Positions 25,236 to 33,920 of a stretch of 64,000 bases of DNA are shown here, one piece after another; position 1 is the stretch's first letter; every line of letters starts with the position of its first letter. Position numbers and translations under genes: made by a program. Source of the stretch: Streptomyces sp. SAI-127 (GTDB lineage: Bacteria > Actinomycetota > Actinomycetes > Streptomycetales > Streptomycetaceae); contig NZ_JARXYJ010000001.1 in assembly GCF_029894425.1 (NCBI RefSeq), forward strand, positions 7,956,501-8,020,500, given 5' to 3'. The notes beneath the pieces were generated by a model. The model had not been told where the DNA came from and did not search any database. It worked only from the letters and a program-made list of their open reading frames with translations.

Positions 25236-26765
25236 GTGGCAGCAGGACCAGTCTGGAGTGTCGACCCCCGAACCGGGAAGCAGCGCGAGCAGGTTGCGGT
25301 GGAGGCCACAGCCCAGGAGGTGGACGCCGCCGTCCGCGCCGCGCACGACGCGCGCGCGTCCCTCGCCGACCGCGCCGTCCGCGCGGCCTTCCTGCGCACC
25401 GCCGCCGACCGGCTCCAGGACTCCAAGGACCACCTCGTCGAAGCCGCCGACGCCGAGACCGCGCTCGGCCCGGTCCGGCTGACCGGCGAGCTCGCCCGCA
25501 CCAGCTACCAGCTGCGGGCCTTCGCCGACATCGTCGACGAGGGCGAGTTCCTCGGCGTGGTGATCAACCACCCCGACGACACAGCCACCCCGCCGATCCC
25601 GGACCTGCGCCGCTACAAGGTCCCTCTCGGCGTCGTCGCCGTCTACTCGGCCTCCAACTTCCCCTTCGCCTTCTCGGTCGCCGGCGGCGACACCGCGAGC
25701 GCGCTCGCGGCCGGCAACCCCGTCGTCGTCAAGGCCCACCCCGACCACCCGGCCCTGTCCGAGCTGGTCGCGTCCGTGCTGCGCCGGGCCGCCGCCGAGC
25801 ACGGCATCCCCGCGGGCGTGGTCGGTCTCGTCCACGGCTTCGAGGCCGGCATCGAGCTGATCAAGCACCCGCTGGTCGCGGCGGCGGGCTTCACCGGTTC
25901 CGTGAAGGGCGGCCGTGCCCTGTTCGACGCGGCGGCCGCGCGGCCGGTGCCGATCCCGTTCCACGGCGAGCTGGGCTCCCTGAACCCCGTCGTGATCACC
26001 GAGGAGGCGGCGGCCGAGCGCGCGGAGGCGATCGGCGCCGGGCTCGCGGGTTCCATGACCCTCGGTGTCGGCCAGTTCTGCGTGAAGCCGGGTCTGGTCC
26101 TGGTGCCGTCCGGCGCGGCGGGCGACGGCCTGCTGAAGTCCCTGACCGACGCCGTCAGCGACACCGACGCGGGTGTCCTGCTCGACCACCGCATGCGGGA
26201 CAACTTCGTCGCCGGGGTCGCCGAGCGCGTGGAGCTTCCCGAGGTCGAGTCGCCGGTGACGCCCGGAGCGGGCGGTGAGCACACGGTGAGCGCGGGCTTC
26301 CTCACGGTGGCGGCGGAGAAGCTGACCAGCGAGGGGGCGTACGACCTGCTCCTGGAGGAGTGCTTCGGCCCGGTCACCGTGGTGGCCCGCTACGAGGACG
26401 ACGACGAGGCGCGGGCCGTGCTGTCCCGGCTCCCGGGCAACCTCACCGCGACGGTTCACCTGTCGGCGCAGGAGGCCGCGGGCGAGGGGCGTGGCGCCGA
26501 GATCCTGGCGGAGCTGACGCCGCTGGCCGGCCGGGTCCTGGTGAACGGCTGGCCGACGGGCGTGGCCGTGGCCCCGGCCCAGCAGCACGGCGGCCCGTAC
26601 CCGGCGACGACGTCCACGTCGACATCGGTGGGCGGTACGGCGATCGAGCGCTGGCTGCGGCCGGTGGCGTACCAGAACGCCCCGGAGGCCCTGCTCCCGC
26701 CGGAACTGAGGGACGACAACCCCCTGGGCCTGCCCCGCCGCTTCAACAACCAACTGGAGCGCTAG
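25236..26765 (+). CDS. Alpha-ketoglutaric semialdehyde (2,5-dioxovalerate) dehydrogenase
   Basis: A 509-residue aldehyde dehydrogenase. GTG 25236 is chosen over GTG 25203 because GGAGGGA lies 5 nt before it. Catalytic Glu245 (FHGELGSLNP) and nucleophile Cys282 (GQFCVKPG) are present, and the motif PLGVVAVYSASNFPFAFS is typical of the NADP-dependent semialdehyde dehydrogenases that make 2-oxoglutarate. This is the last step of oxidative galacturonate, glucarate, arabinose or hydroxyproline breakdown. Because it lies 6 kb from a pectinase island and under an IclR gene, uronate catabolism is the simplest role. The upstream enzymes of that path are not in the window. Confidence 0.87.
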   Translation: MAAGPVWSVDPRTGKQREQVAVEATAQEVDAAVRAAHDARASLADRAVRAAFLRTAADRLQDSKDHLVEAADAETALGPVRLTGELARTSYQLRAFADIVDEGEFLGVVINHPDDTATPPIPDLRRYKVPLGVVAVYSASNFPFAFSVAGGDTASALAAGNPVVVKAHPDHPALSELVASVLRRAAAEHGIPAGVVGLVHGFEAGIELIKHPLVAAAGFTGSVKGGRALFDAAAARPVPIPFHGELGSLNPVVITEEAAAERAEAIGAGLAGSMTLGVGQFCVKPGLVLVPSGAAGDGLLKSLTDAVSDTDAGVLLDHRMRDNFVAGVAERVELPEVESPVTPGAGGEHTVSAGFLTVAAEKLTSEGAYDLLLEECFGPVTVVARYEDDDEARAVLSRLPGNLTATVHLSAQEAAGEGRGAEILAELTPLAGRVLVNGWPTGVAVAPAQQHGGPYPATTSTSTSVGGTAIERWLRPVAYQNAPEALLPPELRDDNPLGLPRRFNNQLER

Positions 26766-26810
26766 ACACCCGAGGGCCGTGCGCGGAGAGGGAGCTGGAA
26801 AACTCTGAGG

Positions 26811-27419
26811 ATGGACGTCGAACTTCCCGAGCTCCCTTTCCGTCTCCGCACCTATGGCCCCGACGGGCACTGGGCCCATGAGGACGGCATCCTCTCCGGG
26901 TGGGCCGGTCCCCGGCAGGACCGGTTCGTGCCGCCCACCGGGGAGTCCCTGGACCCCGCCGCCGACGCGCCGCGTCTGCTCGGTGCCCCCGAGGGGGACT
27001 TCCAGCTGATAGCCCGCGTCACCGTGGGCTTCAACGGATCGTTCGACGCGGGCGTGCTCTACGTCCATGTCGGCGAGCGGGCCTGGGCCAAACTCTGCCT
27101 GGAGAACTCCCCGGACGTGCCCACCGTCTGCACGGTCGTCACCCGGGGGCACTCCGACGACTGCAACTCCTTCACCGTGGACGGCAGTTCGGTGTGGCTG
27201 CGGGTCAGCCGCACCGGCCGCGCCTTCGCCTTCCACGCCTCCCGCGACGGCAAGCGCTGGACCTTCGTCCGCCTCTTCACCCTGGGCGACGAGAAGGAGA
27301 CCGGCGCCGCCCTGATCGGCTTCATGGCGCAGTCGCCGATGGGGGAGGGGTGTGTGGTGACGTACGACCACCTCGAGTTCAGGCCCGAGTGGCCGGCCGA
27401 CCTGCGCGACGGAACCTGA
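26811..27419 (+). CDS. DUF1349 domain protein
   Basis: A 202-residue cytoplasmic protein that consists of one concanavalin-like DUF1349 jelly roll (FQLIARVTVGFNGSFDAGVLYVHVG, AWAKLCLENSPD, GFMAQSPMGEGC). The family is often labelled regulation of enolase protein 1 and resembles the C-terminal module of GH43 enzymes. Here it is a stand-alone domain without signal peptide or catalytic module. A sugar-binding role is plausible but not shown. It follows the dehydrogenase by 45 nt on the same strand and may be in its transcript. Confidence 0.8.
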   Translation: MDVELPELPFRLRTYGPDGHWAHEDGILSGWAGPRQDRFVPPTGESLDPAADAPRLLGAPEGDFQLIARVTVGFNGSFDAGVLYVHVGERAWAKLCLENSPDVPTVCTVVTRGHSDDCNSFTVDGSSVWLRVSRTGRAFAFHASRDGKRWTFVRLFTLGDEKETGAALIGFMAQSPMGEGCVVTYDHLEFRPEWPADLRDGT

Positions 27420-27497
27420 GCGCTGCGCTGGGCCTGAGCCAAGCGCCATCCGGGGTGCCGGGTTCGCTTGCCGGGCGGTTGCGGGTGGGAGGGGGCT

Positions 27498-27546
27498 GGT
27501 CGCGCCCACGCGGCGGAGCCGCACATCGATATGGCCCCGCGCCCCT
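27498..27546 (+). repeat. Streptomyces-type intergenic repeat, copy B
   Basis: Nearly identical to 6106-6153 over the core GGTCGCGCC...GCGGCGGAGCCGCA...ATCGATA...GCCCCGCGCCCCT. Similarity appears to extend upstream to about 27455 (a GGTTCGCTTGCCGGGCGG lead-in). It occupies the 229-bp gap between the DUF1349 gene and the FrnE gene, downstream of one and upstream of the other. Confidence 0.75.
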
Positions 27547-27648
27547 GAGCAGGTGCAGGCACCCGGGGAATGAGACCCGCTGCTTGAATGTTCACCCACT
27601 GAGCGGAGGGAGTCTCCGCAGCCGTCCGACCTGGAGAGAGCCGTAGAC

Positions 27649-28374
27649 ATGCGCGTCGAGATCTGGAGCGACATCGCCTGCCCCTGGTGCTACGTGGGCA
27701 AGGCCCGCTTCGAGAAGGCGCTGGAGGCCTTCCCGCACCGTGACGGGGTCGAGGTCGTCCACCGGTCGTTCGAGCTGGATCCGGGGCGGGACAAGAGCGA
27801 CGTGCAGCCCGTCCTCGCGATGCTCAGCAAGAAGTACGGCATGAGCGAGGCCCAGGCCCAGGCCGGCGAGGAGAACCTCGGCGCCCAGGCCGCCGCCGAA
27901 GGGCTCGCCTACCGGACCCGGGACCGCGACCACGGCAACACCTTCGACCTGCACCGCCTCCTCCACCTCGCCAAGGAACAGGGCAGGCAGGACGAGCTCG
28001 TCCAGATCTTCTACCGGGCCAACTTCGCCGAGGAGAGGTCCCTGTTCACCGAGGGCGACGAGCGCCTCGTGGAGCTCGCCGTGGAGGCCGGCCTGGACGC
28101 CGACGAGGTCCGCAAGGTCCTCGCCGACCCCACCGCCTACGCCGACGACGTCCGCGCCGACGAGCGCGAGGCCGCCGAGCTCGGCGCCAATGGAGTCCCC
28201 TTCTTCGTCCTGGACCGCACGTACGGCGTCTCCGGAGCCCAGCCCGCCGAGGTCTTCACCCAGGCCCTCACCCAGGCCTGGGGCAACCGCTCCCCGCTGA
28301 AGCTGATCGACCAGGGCGACACCTCCGCCGAGGCCTGCGGGCCCGACGGGTGCGCCGTACCCCAGCAGGGCTGA
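27649..28374 (+). CDS. DsbA family (FrnE-like) thiol oxidoreductase
   Basis: A 241-residue protein with a thioredoxin fold interrupted by a helical insertion. The active site Cys11-Pro-Trp-Cys14 is right at the N-terminus (WSDIACPWCYVGK), and the cis-Pro loop is GVPFFVLD near residue 180. This layout is that of FrnE, a cytoplasmic DsbA-like disulfide oxidoreductase or isomerase first named from frenolicin biosynthesis. There is no signal peptide. A C-terminal CGPDGC pair may form a second redox-active site. It probably acts in thiol and oxidative-stress homeostasis. ATG 27649 follows GGAGAG. Confidence 0.87.
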   Translation: MRVEIWSDIACPWCYVGKARFEKALEAFPHRDGVEVVHRSFELDPGRDKSDVQPVLAMLSKKYGMSEAQAQAGEENLGAQAAAEGLAYRTRDRDHGNTFDLHRLLHLAKEQGRQDELVQIFYRANFAEERSLFTEGDERLVELAVEAGLDADEVRKVLADPTAYADDVRADEREAAELGANGVPFFVLDRTYGVSGAQPAEVFTQALTQAWGNRSPLKLIDQGDTSAEACGPDGCAVPQQG

Positions 28375-28436
28375 CAAACACGCAGGTCGGCGCGGACGTA
28401 TAAGCGTTCCTTGGCGAAACCACGTAGAAAATCGCA

Positions 28437-29525
28437 ATGGACCGAGAGGTCTTCCGGCCCCACAGTGGAGCCATGGAGACCTTCGAGAGCCTCGTCCGCG
28501 CCGAGTTCGCCCCGAAGAACACCTTCCTCAACACCGCGAGCAGCGGCCTGCTCCCCGCACGCACCGTGACCGCCCTCCAGGAGGCCGCGCTGATCCGTGC
28601 CGAGGGCAGGCCGCTGGACCCGCTGTTCCAGGACGTGGAGATGTCCCGCGCCGCGTTCGCCAGGCTCGCCGGCGTCCCGGTCACCCGGATCGCGGCGGGA
28701 GCGTCCGTGTCCACCCACTCGGGCCTGGTCGCCGCCTCCCTGCCGCCGGGCGCCGAAGTCCTCACCGCCGAGGACGACTTCACCTCGGTCGTGAACCCCT
28801 TCCACACCCGCGGCGACCTGAAGGTGCGCATCGTGCCGCTGGAGCGGCTCGCCGACTCCGTCCGCCCCGGCACCGCCCTCGTCGCGGTCAGCGCCGCCCA
28901 GTCCGCCGACGGCCGGATCGCCGACCTGCCCGCCCTGCGGGAAGCGGCCAGGGACCACGGAGCCCGGACCTACGTCGACTTCTCGCAGGCCGCCGGCTGG
29001 CTCCCGGTGGACGCGCGGTCGTACGACTACACCGTCTCCACCACCTTCAAGTGGCTGCTCGGCCCGCACGGCGCGGCCTTCCTCGCCGTGCCGGAGGACT
29101 TCGGCGACCTGAAGCCGGTGCTCGCCGGCTGGGTCGCGGGGGAGATCCCGTGGGACAGCTGCTACGGCCCCGTCGCCGAACTGGCCCACTCCGCCAGGCG
29201 GTTCGACGTCAGCCCGGCCCTGTTCACCTACACGGGCACCCGCCACTCCCTCGAACTCCTGGAGGAGCTCGGCGTGGACGCCGTGCGCGCCCACGACCTC
29301 GCCCTCGCGGACCGCTTCCGTACGGGACTCGCCGACCTCGGCCACGCACCGCTGCCGGCCCCCGGCTCGCCGATCGTGTCCGTGCCCGGACTCGGCCACC
29401 GGCAGCGCGAGTTGAGCGCCGCCGGCATCGAGGTCTCCGACCGCGCGGGCAACCTGCGCGCCTCCTTCCACCTCTACAACACCGCCGCCGATGTCGACCG
29501 GCTCCTGGACGCCCTGTCTGCCTGA
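28437..29525 (+). CDS. Class V aminotransferase-fold PLP enzyme
   Basis: Up to 362 residues, or 350 if ATG 28473 is used; neither start has a well-placed Shine-Dalgarno. It has a fold-type I PLP domain: NTASSGLLPARTV at the substrate side, STHSGLVAASL, the YVDFSQAAGWLPVD loop with the PLP-binding Asp, and STTFKWLLGPHG with the Schiff-base Lys. It resembles the cysteine desulfurase/kynureninase-like group, but lacks a clear catalytic Cys loop and so is unlikely to be an IscS-type desulfurase. Substrate unknown. It is followed by an ECF sigma factor gene 58 nt downstream. Confidence 0.78.
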   Translation: MDREVFRPHSGAMETFESLVRAEFAPKNTFLNTASSGLLPARTVTALQEAALIRAEGRPLDPLFQDVEMSRAAFARLAGVPVTRIAAGASVSTHSGLVAASLPPGAEVLTAEDDFTSVVNPFHTRGDLKVRIVPLERLADSVRPGTALVAVSAAQSADGRIADLPALREAARDHGARTYVDFSQAAGWLPVDARSYDYTVSTTFKWLLGPHGAAFLAVPEDFGDLKPVLAGWVAGEIPWDSCYGPVAELAHSARRFDVSPALFTYTGTRHSLELLEELGVDAVRAHDLALADRFRTGLADLGHAPLPAPGSPIVSVPGLGHRQRELSAAGIEVSDRAGNLRASFHLYNTAADVDRLLDALSA

Positions 29526-29583
29526 ACCGCTGGCGCGGCGCCGCCCGGGACGCTAGGAAGGGGCATCAAGGGGTGGTGGTGCC

Positions 29584-30192
29584 GTGGAGTCCACGGACGG
29601 GACGACGTCCGTACAGCAACCCGCAGACGCGGAGCTGCACCGGCGGCTGGTGTACGGCGACGAGTCCGCGCTGGCCGAGGCGTACGGGGCGTACGGCGGG
29701 CTGGTCCGGGCGGTCGCGATGCGCGTGACCCGCAGCGGGGCCGCGGCCGAGGACGTGGCGCAGGAGGTCTTCGCGCAGCTGTGGAGCAGGCCGTACGCCT
29801 TCGACGCGCGCCGGGGCAGCCTGCGGACCTGGCTGTCGGTGCTGGCCCACCGGCGGGCCGTGGACTGGGTGCGCAGCGAGGCCCGGCACCGCAAGGACGC
29901 CCGCGCCGACGACTTGGCGCTGCACGGCATCCCGGACGCCTCTCCCGGCCCCGCCGAGGCGGTCGTCGACCGGGAGCGGTCCCTCCTGCTGCACACCGCC
30001 CTCGCCGAACTCCCGCAGCCGCAGAGGGAAGTGGTGCACCTCGCCTACTTCGCGGGCCGCACCTACCGGCAGGCCGCCGTCGAGCTCGGCATCCCCGAGG
30101 GCACCGCGAAGACCCGGCTGCGCACCGCACTGCGCGCCCTCGCGGAGACTTTGGCCGACCCGCCCGACCCGGCGTGGGAAGAGGGCGCATGA
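29584..30192 (+). CDS. ECF-type RNA polymerase sigma factor
   Basis: A 202-residue ECF sigma factor from GTG 29584 (AAGGGG upstream). Region 2 (YGAYGGLVRAVAMRVTRSG, AAEDVAQEVFAQLWSRP, GSLRTWLSVLAHRRAVDWV) and region 4 (LPQPQREVVHLAYFAGRTY, AAVELGIPEGTAKTRLRTA) are complete. The next gene, 34 nt on, encodes a protein with an N-terminal anti-sigma zinc finger, so the two form a sigma/anti-sigma pair. The sequence resembles the SigK/ECF19-like group, usually tied to redox or metal signals. I see no clear autoregulated promoter in the short upstream gap. Confidence 0.9.
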   Translation: MESTDGTTSVQQPADAELHRRLVYGDESALAEAYGAYGGLVRAVAMRVTRSGAAAEDVAQEVFAQLWSRPYAFDARRGSLRTWLSVLAHRRAVDWVRSEARHRKDARADDLALHGIPDASPGPAEAVVDRERSLLLHTALAELPQPQREVVHLAYFAGRTYRQAAVELGIPEGTAKTRLRTALRALAETLADPPDPAWEEGA

Positions 30193-30226
30193 TGGCGGCA
30201 GGGGAACACAGGGAAGGGGGCGAGCG

Positions 30227-31225
30227 GTGACCGATCACGACGACGTACGCGATCTGCTGGCCGCCTGGGCCTTCGGCGCCCTGGAACCGGCCGAGGAGCG
30301 GCTGGTCCCACCGCACCTGGCCGCGTGCGAGAGCTGTGCGGCGGAGGCGGAACGGCTGCGCGCGACCGTACGGCTGCTGGACGGCCCGCCGCTCGACGAG
30401 CCGCCGCCCGCCCTCGACACTCTTCTCGCCGGAGCCCTCCGCGCCCGCCCCGCGCCGCCCCGCGTGGCCCGGCACGCCGCCCCCTACGCGGCCGCCGTCG
30501 CCGGTCTCGAGGCGCTGCTGCCCGAGCTGGCGGGGCGCTGGTCGACGCCGGTCGTGCACGACTGGGACGTGCACGCCACGGTCGCCCATCTGCTGGCCGC
30601 CGACGAACATCTGGCCCTGCGGCTCGGGATCGACGCCCGGGTGCCGGGCGCGCGGATCGACGAGGACGCGGACTGGGCGGACGCCTGGGAGAGGCGTACC
30701 GCCGAGGTGATCGCCCATGAGCACGGCCGTACGCCCGAGGAGACCGTCGCCGACTGGTCCGCGCAGGCGGCCGCGCTCCTCGGCACCCCGCATGCCCGCG
30801 ACCCCGAACTCGCCGCCGGGACAACCCTGTTGATGGGCCTCAGGCTGCCCGTCACCGAGCACTTCCTGGCGCGGGCCTTCGAGGCGTGGATCCACACCGA
30901 CGACATCGGCCGCGCCCTGGGCCTGGCCGTGCCGCCGCCGCCCGAGGCGCACCTGGGGCAGCTGGTCGGGCTGGCCGTCCGCGTTCTCGGCACCGTCCTG
31001 GGAGCCGGGGCGCCGCCGGTGCTGTTCGCGGTCAGGGGCGGCGAGGAGTGGGTCCTGGGTTCGCAGAGCGATCCCGTGGCCGCCGAACTCACCCTGGATC
31101 CCGTGGACTTCTGCCTGCTCGTCGGCGGGCGGCACGCGCCGGACACGGTTCCCCGGGACACCACGGGCGACGCGGCCGCCGTACGGAACGTACTGGAGCG
31201 GGCCGCGTCGCTGTCGTGGCTGTGA
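30227..31225 (+). CDS. Zinc-finger anti-sigma factor fused to a mycothiol maleylpyruvate isomerase-like domain
   Basis: A 332-residue soluble protein from GTG 30227. The N-terminus is a ZAS anti-sigma domain with the exact HxxxCxxC signature His30-Cys34-Cys37. After a Pro-rich linker there is a DinB/MDMPI four-helix domain (about residues 85-230) with candidate metal ligands His121 (VAHLLAADEH), Glu219 and His223 (EAWIHTDDI), then a C-terminal alpha/beta domain. Known MDMPI proteins bind a divalent metal and use mycothiol. The pair with the ECF sigma factor suggests a cytoplasmic thiol or metal sensor that releases the sigma factor. The sensing role is inferred. Confidence 0.82.
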   Translation: MTDHDDVRDLLAAWAFGALEPAEERLVPPHLAACESCAAEAERLRATVRLLDGPPLDEPPPALDTLLAGALRARPAPPRVARHAAPYAAAVAGLEALLPELAGRWSTPVVHDWDVHATVAHLLAADEHLALRLGIDARVPGARIDEDADWADAWERRTAEVIAHEHGRTPEETVADWSAQAAALLGTPHARDPELAAGTTLLMGLRLPVTEHFLARAFEAWIHTDDIGRALGLAVPPPPEAHLGQLVGLAVRVLGTVLGAGAPPVLFAVRGGEEWVLGSQSDPVAAELTLDPVDFCLLVGGRHAPDTVPRDTTGDAAAVRNVLERAASLSWL

Positions 31226-31226
31226 G

Positions 31227-31266
31227 GGTCACCCCCGGGGGTCACCGCGGGGTCACCGCGGGTCAC
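31227..31266. repeat. Four spaced GGTCAC motifs between convergent genes
   Basis: GGTCAC begins at 31227, 31240, 31251 and 31261, at spacings of 13, 11 and 10 bp, the last overlapping the ectD stop codon. Units such as GGTCACCGCGG resemble the 11-bp half-sites of PhoP boxes (GGTCAYYYRSG at 9 of 11 positions), but the place, between two 3' ends, is odd for a promoter site. Confidence 0.5.
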
Positions 31267-32156
31267 TTCACCGGCGTGAAGTCCCTCGCGCCAATGAACT
31301 CCGGCCGCCGGATGGGCGCCGCGAACGGCTCCACGGCCTGGTTCTCCACGCTGTTGAACACGATGAACACGTTGCTGCGCGGGAACGGCGTGATGTTGTC
31401 GCCGGAGCCGTGCATGCAGTTGCAGTCGAACCAGGTCGCCGAACCGGCCTTGCCCGTGAACAGCTTGATGCCGTACTCCGAGGCCATCGCCGTCAGCGCC
31501 TCGTCCGACGGCGTGCCCGCGTCCTGCATCTGCAGCGACTGCTTGTAGTTGTCCTTCGGGGTGGCCCCCGCGCACCCGAGGAAGGTGCGGTGGGACCCCG
31601 GCATGATCATGAGGCCGCCGTTGGTGTCGTAGTTCTCGGTCAGCGCGATCGAGACGGACACCGTCCGCATGTTCGGCAGGCCGTCCTCGGCGTGCCAGGT
31701 CTCGAAGTCGGAGTGCCAGTAGAAGCCGCTGGCCCCGAAACCGGGCTTGACGTTGATCCGCGACTGGTGGACGTAGACGTCCGAGCCGAGAATCTGCCGG
31801 GCCCGGCCCACGACCCGCTCGTCGCGCACCAGCTTCGCGAACACCTCGCTGATCTTGTGCACCTCGAAGACCGAGCGGATCTCCTTGGACTTCGGCTCGA
31901 TGATCGAGCGTTCGTCCGCGCGGATGTCCGGGTCGGTGACGAGCCGCTCCAACTCACGCTGGTAGACGGGGACTTCGTCGGGCCCGATGATCTGGTCGAC
32001 GGCGAGGAAGCCGTCGCGCTCGAACGCCTCCAGGTCGCCCGTGGCGATCGGTCCCGGCGCGCCGGGGGCGGACCAGACGACCGGGTCCTTGCGGGGCGTC
32101 GACACCTCGGTGGCGCCGCGGCTGGGATAGAGGTCGGTGACGGTGGTGGTGGTCAT
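31263..32156 (-). CDS. ectD: Ectoine 5-hydroxylase
   Basis: A 297-residue Fe(II)/2-oxoglutarate dioxygenase that turns ectoine into 5-hydroxyectoine. ATG 32156 is used, with GAGGAGGT upstream. The EctD signature FYWHSDFETWHAEDGLP carries the iron ligands His and Asp of the HxD pair, and the distal His is in CMHGSGDN, followed by the Arg of FPRSN that binds 2-oxoglutarate. It is the last gene of ectABCD, 8 nt after ectC. The full operon means the strain makes hydroxyectoine as a compatible solute for salt, heat and desiccation stress. Confidence 0.96.
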   Translation of the reverse strand: MTTTTVTDLYPSRGATEVSTPRKDPVVWSAPGAPGPIATGDLEAFERDGFLAVDQIIGPDEVPVYQRELERLVTDPDIRADERSIIEPKSKEIRSVFEVHKISEVFAKLVRDERVVGRARQILGSDVYVHQSRINVKPGFGASGFYWHSDFETWHAEDGLPNMRTVSVSIALTENYDTNGGLMIMPGSHRTFLGCAGATPKDNYKQSLQMQDAGTPSDEALTAMASEYGIKLFTGKAGSATWFDCNCMHGSGDNITPFPRSNVFIVFNSVENQAVEPFAAPIRRPEFIGARDFTPVK

Positions 32157-32164
32157 GGGTGCGG

Positions 32165-32575
32165 TCACACCTCCTCGGATTCGGGTTCGGTGAGCAGCGG
32201 GTAGACGCCGTTCTCGTCGTGGTCCTCCCGGCCGGTCACGGGCGGGTTGAACACACAGATGCAGCGGAAGTCCTCCTTGATCCGCAGCGTGTGCCGCTCG
32301 TGACCGTCCAGCAGGTACATGGTCCCGGGCGTGATCGAGTGCGTCTGCCCGCTCTCGTGGTCGGTCAGCTCGGCCTCGCCCTCGACGCAGACGACGGCCT
32401 CGATGTGGTTCGCATACCACATCGACGTCTCCGTACCCGCGTACAGGATCGTCTCGTGCAGCGAGAAGCCGACCCGCTCCTTGGCGAGCACGATGCGTTT
32501 GCTCTCCCAGGTGCCGGACGCGGCCCTCACATGCCGGTCGGTGCCTTCGATGTCCTTGAAAGAACGGACGATCAC
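32165..32575 (-). CDS. ectC: L-ectoine synthase
   Basis: A 136-residue cupin-fold enzyme that closes N-gamma-acetyl-diaminobutyrate to ectoine. GTG 32575 gives the usual start [18 protein letters not shown] lies 12 nt upstream. Cupin metal and substrate residues are in the stretch [19 protein letters not shown] and in [12 protein letters not shown]. It lies between ectB (44 nt upstream) and ectD (8 nt downstream). Length is normal for the family. Confidence 0.96.
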   Translation of the reverse strand: MIVRSFKDIEGTDRHVRAASGTWESKRIVLAKERVGFSLHETILYAGTETSMWYANHIEAVVCVEGEAELTDHESGQTHSITPGTMYLLDGHERHTLRIKEDFRCICVFNPPVTGREDHDENGVYPLLTEPESEEV

Positions 32576-32619
32576 GGTGCTGCGATGCCTCCTACGTAGA
32601 CAGTTGTTCAGACAGTGAT

Positions 32620-33891
32620 TCAGACGGTCTCGCGTACGGAACGGGCGAGGATGCTGAGTCCCTCGTCCAGTTCCTCGGGGGTGATCGTGAGTGCCGGAAG
32701 CAGCTTCACGACCTCGCTCTCGGGGCCCGACGTCTCGATGAGCAGCCCGAGTTCGAAGGCGCGGTGCGCCACTCGCCCGGCGCGCTCCTTGTCGTGGAAC
32801 TCCATGCCCCACACGAGCCCGCGGCCGCGGTACTCCTTCACGTCGGCCAGGTTCTCCTCGGTGATGGAGATGAGCCCCTGCTCGACCTGCTCGCCGCGCT
32901 TGCGGGTCTGCTTCTCCATCGCGGACCCGTCCGCCCAGTACTGCTCCAGGGTGGCGGTGGCCGTGACGAAGGCGGGGTTGTTGCCGCGGAAGGTGCCGTT
33001 GTGCTCGCCCGGCTCCCAGATGTCCAGCTCCGGCTTGAACAGGCAGAGCGACATCGGAAGGCCGTAGCCGCTGATGGACTTGGACACGGTGACGATGTCC
33101 GGCGTGATGCCCGCCTCCTCGAAGGAGAAGAAGGCACCGGTACGCCCGCAGCCCATCTGGATGTCGTCGACGATGAGCAGCATGTCCTGCCGCTCGCACA
33201 GCGCGGCGAGCGCCTGCAGCCACTCCCGCCGGGCGACGTTGATGCCGCCCTCGCCCTGCACGGTCTCGACGATCACGGCGGCCGGCTTGTTCAGGCCCGA
33301 GCCCTGGTCCTCCAGGAGCCGCTCGAACCACAGGAAGTCCTCGACGGTGCCGTCGAAGTAGTTGTCGAACGGCATCGGCGTGCCGTGCACCAGCGGGATA
33401 CCGGCGCCGGCCCGCTTGAAGGCGTTGCCGGTGACGGCCAGGGAGCCCAGCGACATCCCGTGGAAGGCGTTGGTGAAGGACACGATGGCCTCGCGGCCCT
33501 TGACCTTCCGGGCGAGCTTGAGCGCCGACTCCACGGCGTTGGTCCCCGTCGGCCCCGGGAACATGACCTTGTACGGCAGGTCGCGCGGCCGCAGCACGAG
33601 GTCCTGGAAGGTCTGGAGGAAGGCGCGCTTGGCGGTGGTCGACATGTCGAGCCCGTGCGTGACGCCGTCGCGCTCCAGGTAGTCGATCAACGCCCGTTTC
33701 AGCACGGGGTTGTTGTGGCCGTAGTTCAGTGAACCGGCGCCGGCGAAGAAGTCCAGGTACGCGTGGCCGTCCTCGTCGTACATGCGGCTGCCCTGCGCGC
33801 GGTCGAAGACGGTGGGCCAGCCGCGGCAGTAGCTGCGCACCTCGGACTCGAGGGTCTCGAAGACGCTGAGGTCGGGCTGGGTGATGGTCAC
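32620..33891 (-). CDS. ectB: Diaminobutyrate--2-oxoglutarate transaminase
   Basis: A 423-residue class III PLP aminotransferase that makes L-2,4-diaminobutyrate from aspartate semialdehyde. GTG 33891 has GAGGAG 9 nt before it and gives the expected N-terminus [20 protein letters not shown]. The PLP Lys is in [13 protein letters not shown], and [14 protein letters not shown] holds the PLP-binding Asp. It sits 29 nt after ectA. It is the first committed step of the ectoine path in practice, fed by the aspartate pathway. Confidence 0.96.
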   Translation of the reverse strand: MTITQPDLSVFETLESEVRSYCRGWPTVFDRAQGSRMYDEDGHAYLDFFAGAGSLNYGHNNPVLKRALIDYLERDGVTHGLDMSTTAKRAFLQTFQDLVLRPRDLPYKVMFPGPTGTNAVESALKLARKVKGREAIVSFTNAFHGMSLGSLAVTGNAFKRAGAGIPLVHGTPMPFDNYFDGTVEDFLWFERLLEDQGSGLNKPAAVIVETVQGEGGINVARREWLQALAALCERQDMLLIVDDIQMGCGRTGAFFSFEEAGITPDIVTVSKSISGYGLPMSLCLFKPELDIWEPGEHNGTFRGNNPAFVTATATLEQYWADGSAMEKQTRKRGEQVEQGLISITEENLADVKEYRGRGLVWGMEFHDKERAGRVAHRAFELGLLIETSGPESEVVKLLPALTITPEELDEGLSILARSVRETV

Positions 33892-33920
33892 GAAGAATCG
33901 CTCCTCGGGTGCGTGGGGGG

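Noticed and set aside
28437..29525. Cysteine desulfurase of the IscS/SufS type
   Set aside because: The PLP fold fits, but the catalytic Cys loop of desulfurases is not visible and no Fe-S assembly genes are near.
29521..29583. ECF-type autoregulated promoter before the ECF sigma gene
   Set aside because: A GAACC element is there, but the nearest CGCT-type -10 is 22 bp away, too far for an ECF promoter, and it overlaps the previous stop codon.
31227..31266. A true PhoP box controlling a gene
   Set aside because: The units match only in part, the spacing is irregular, and the position is between two 3' ends, so I list it only as a repeat.
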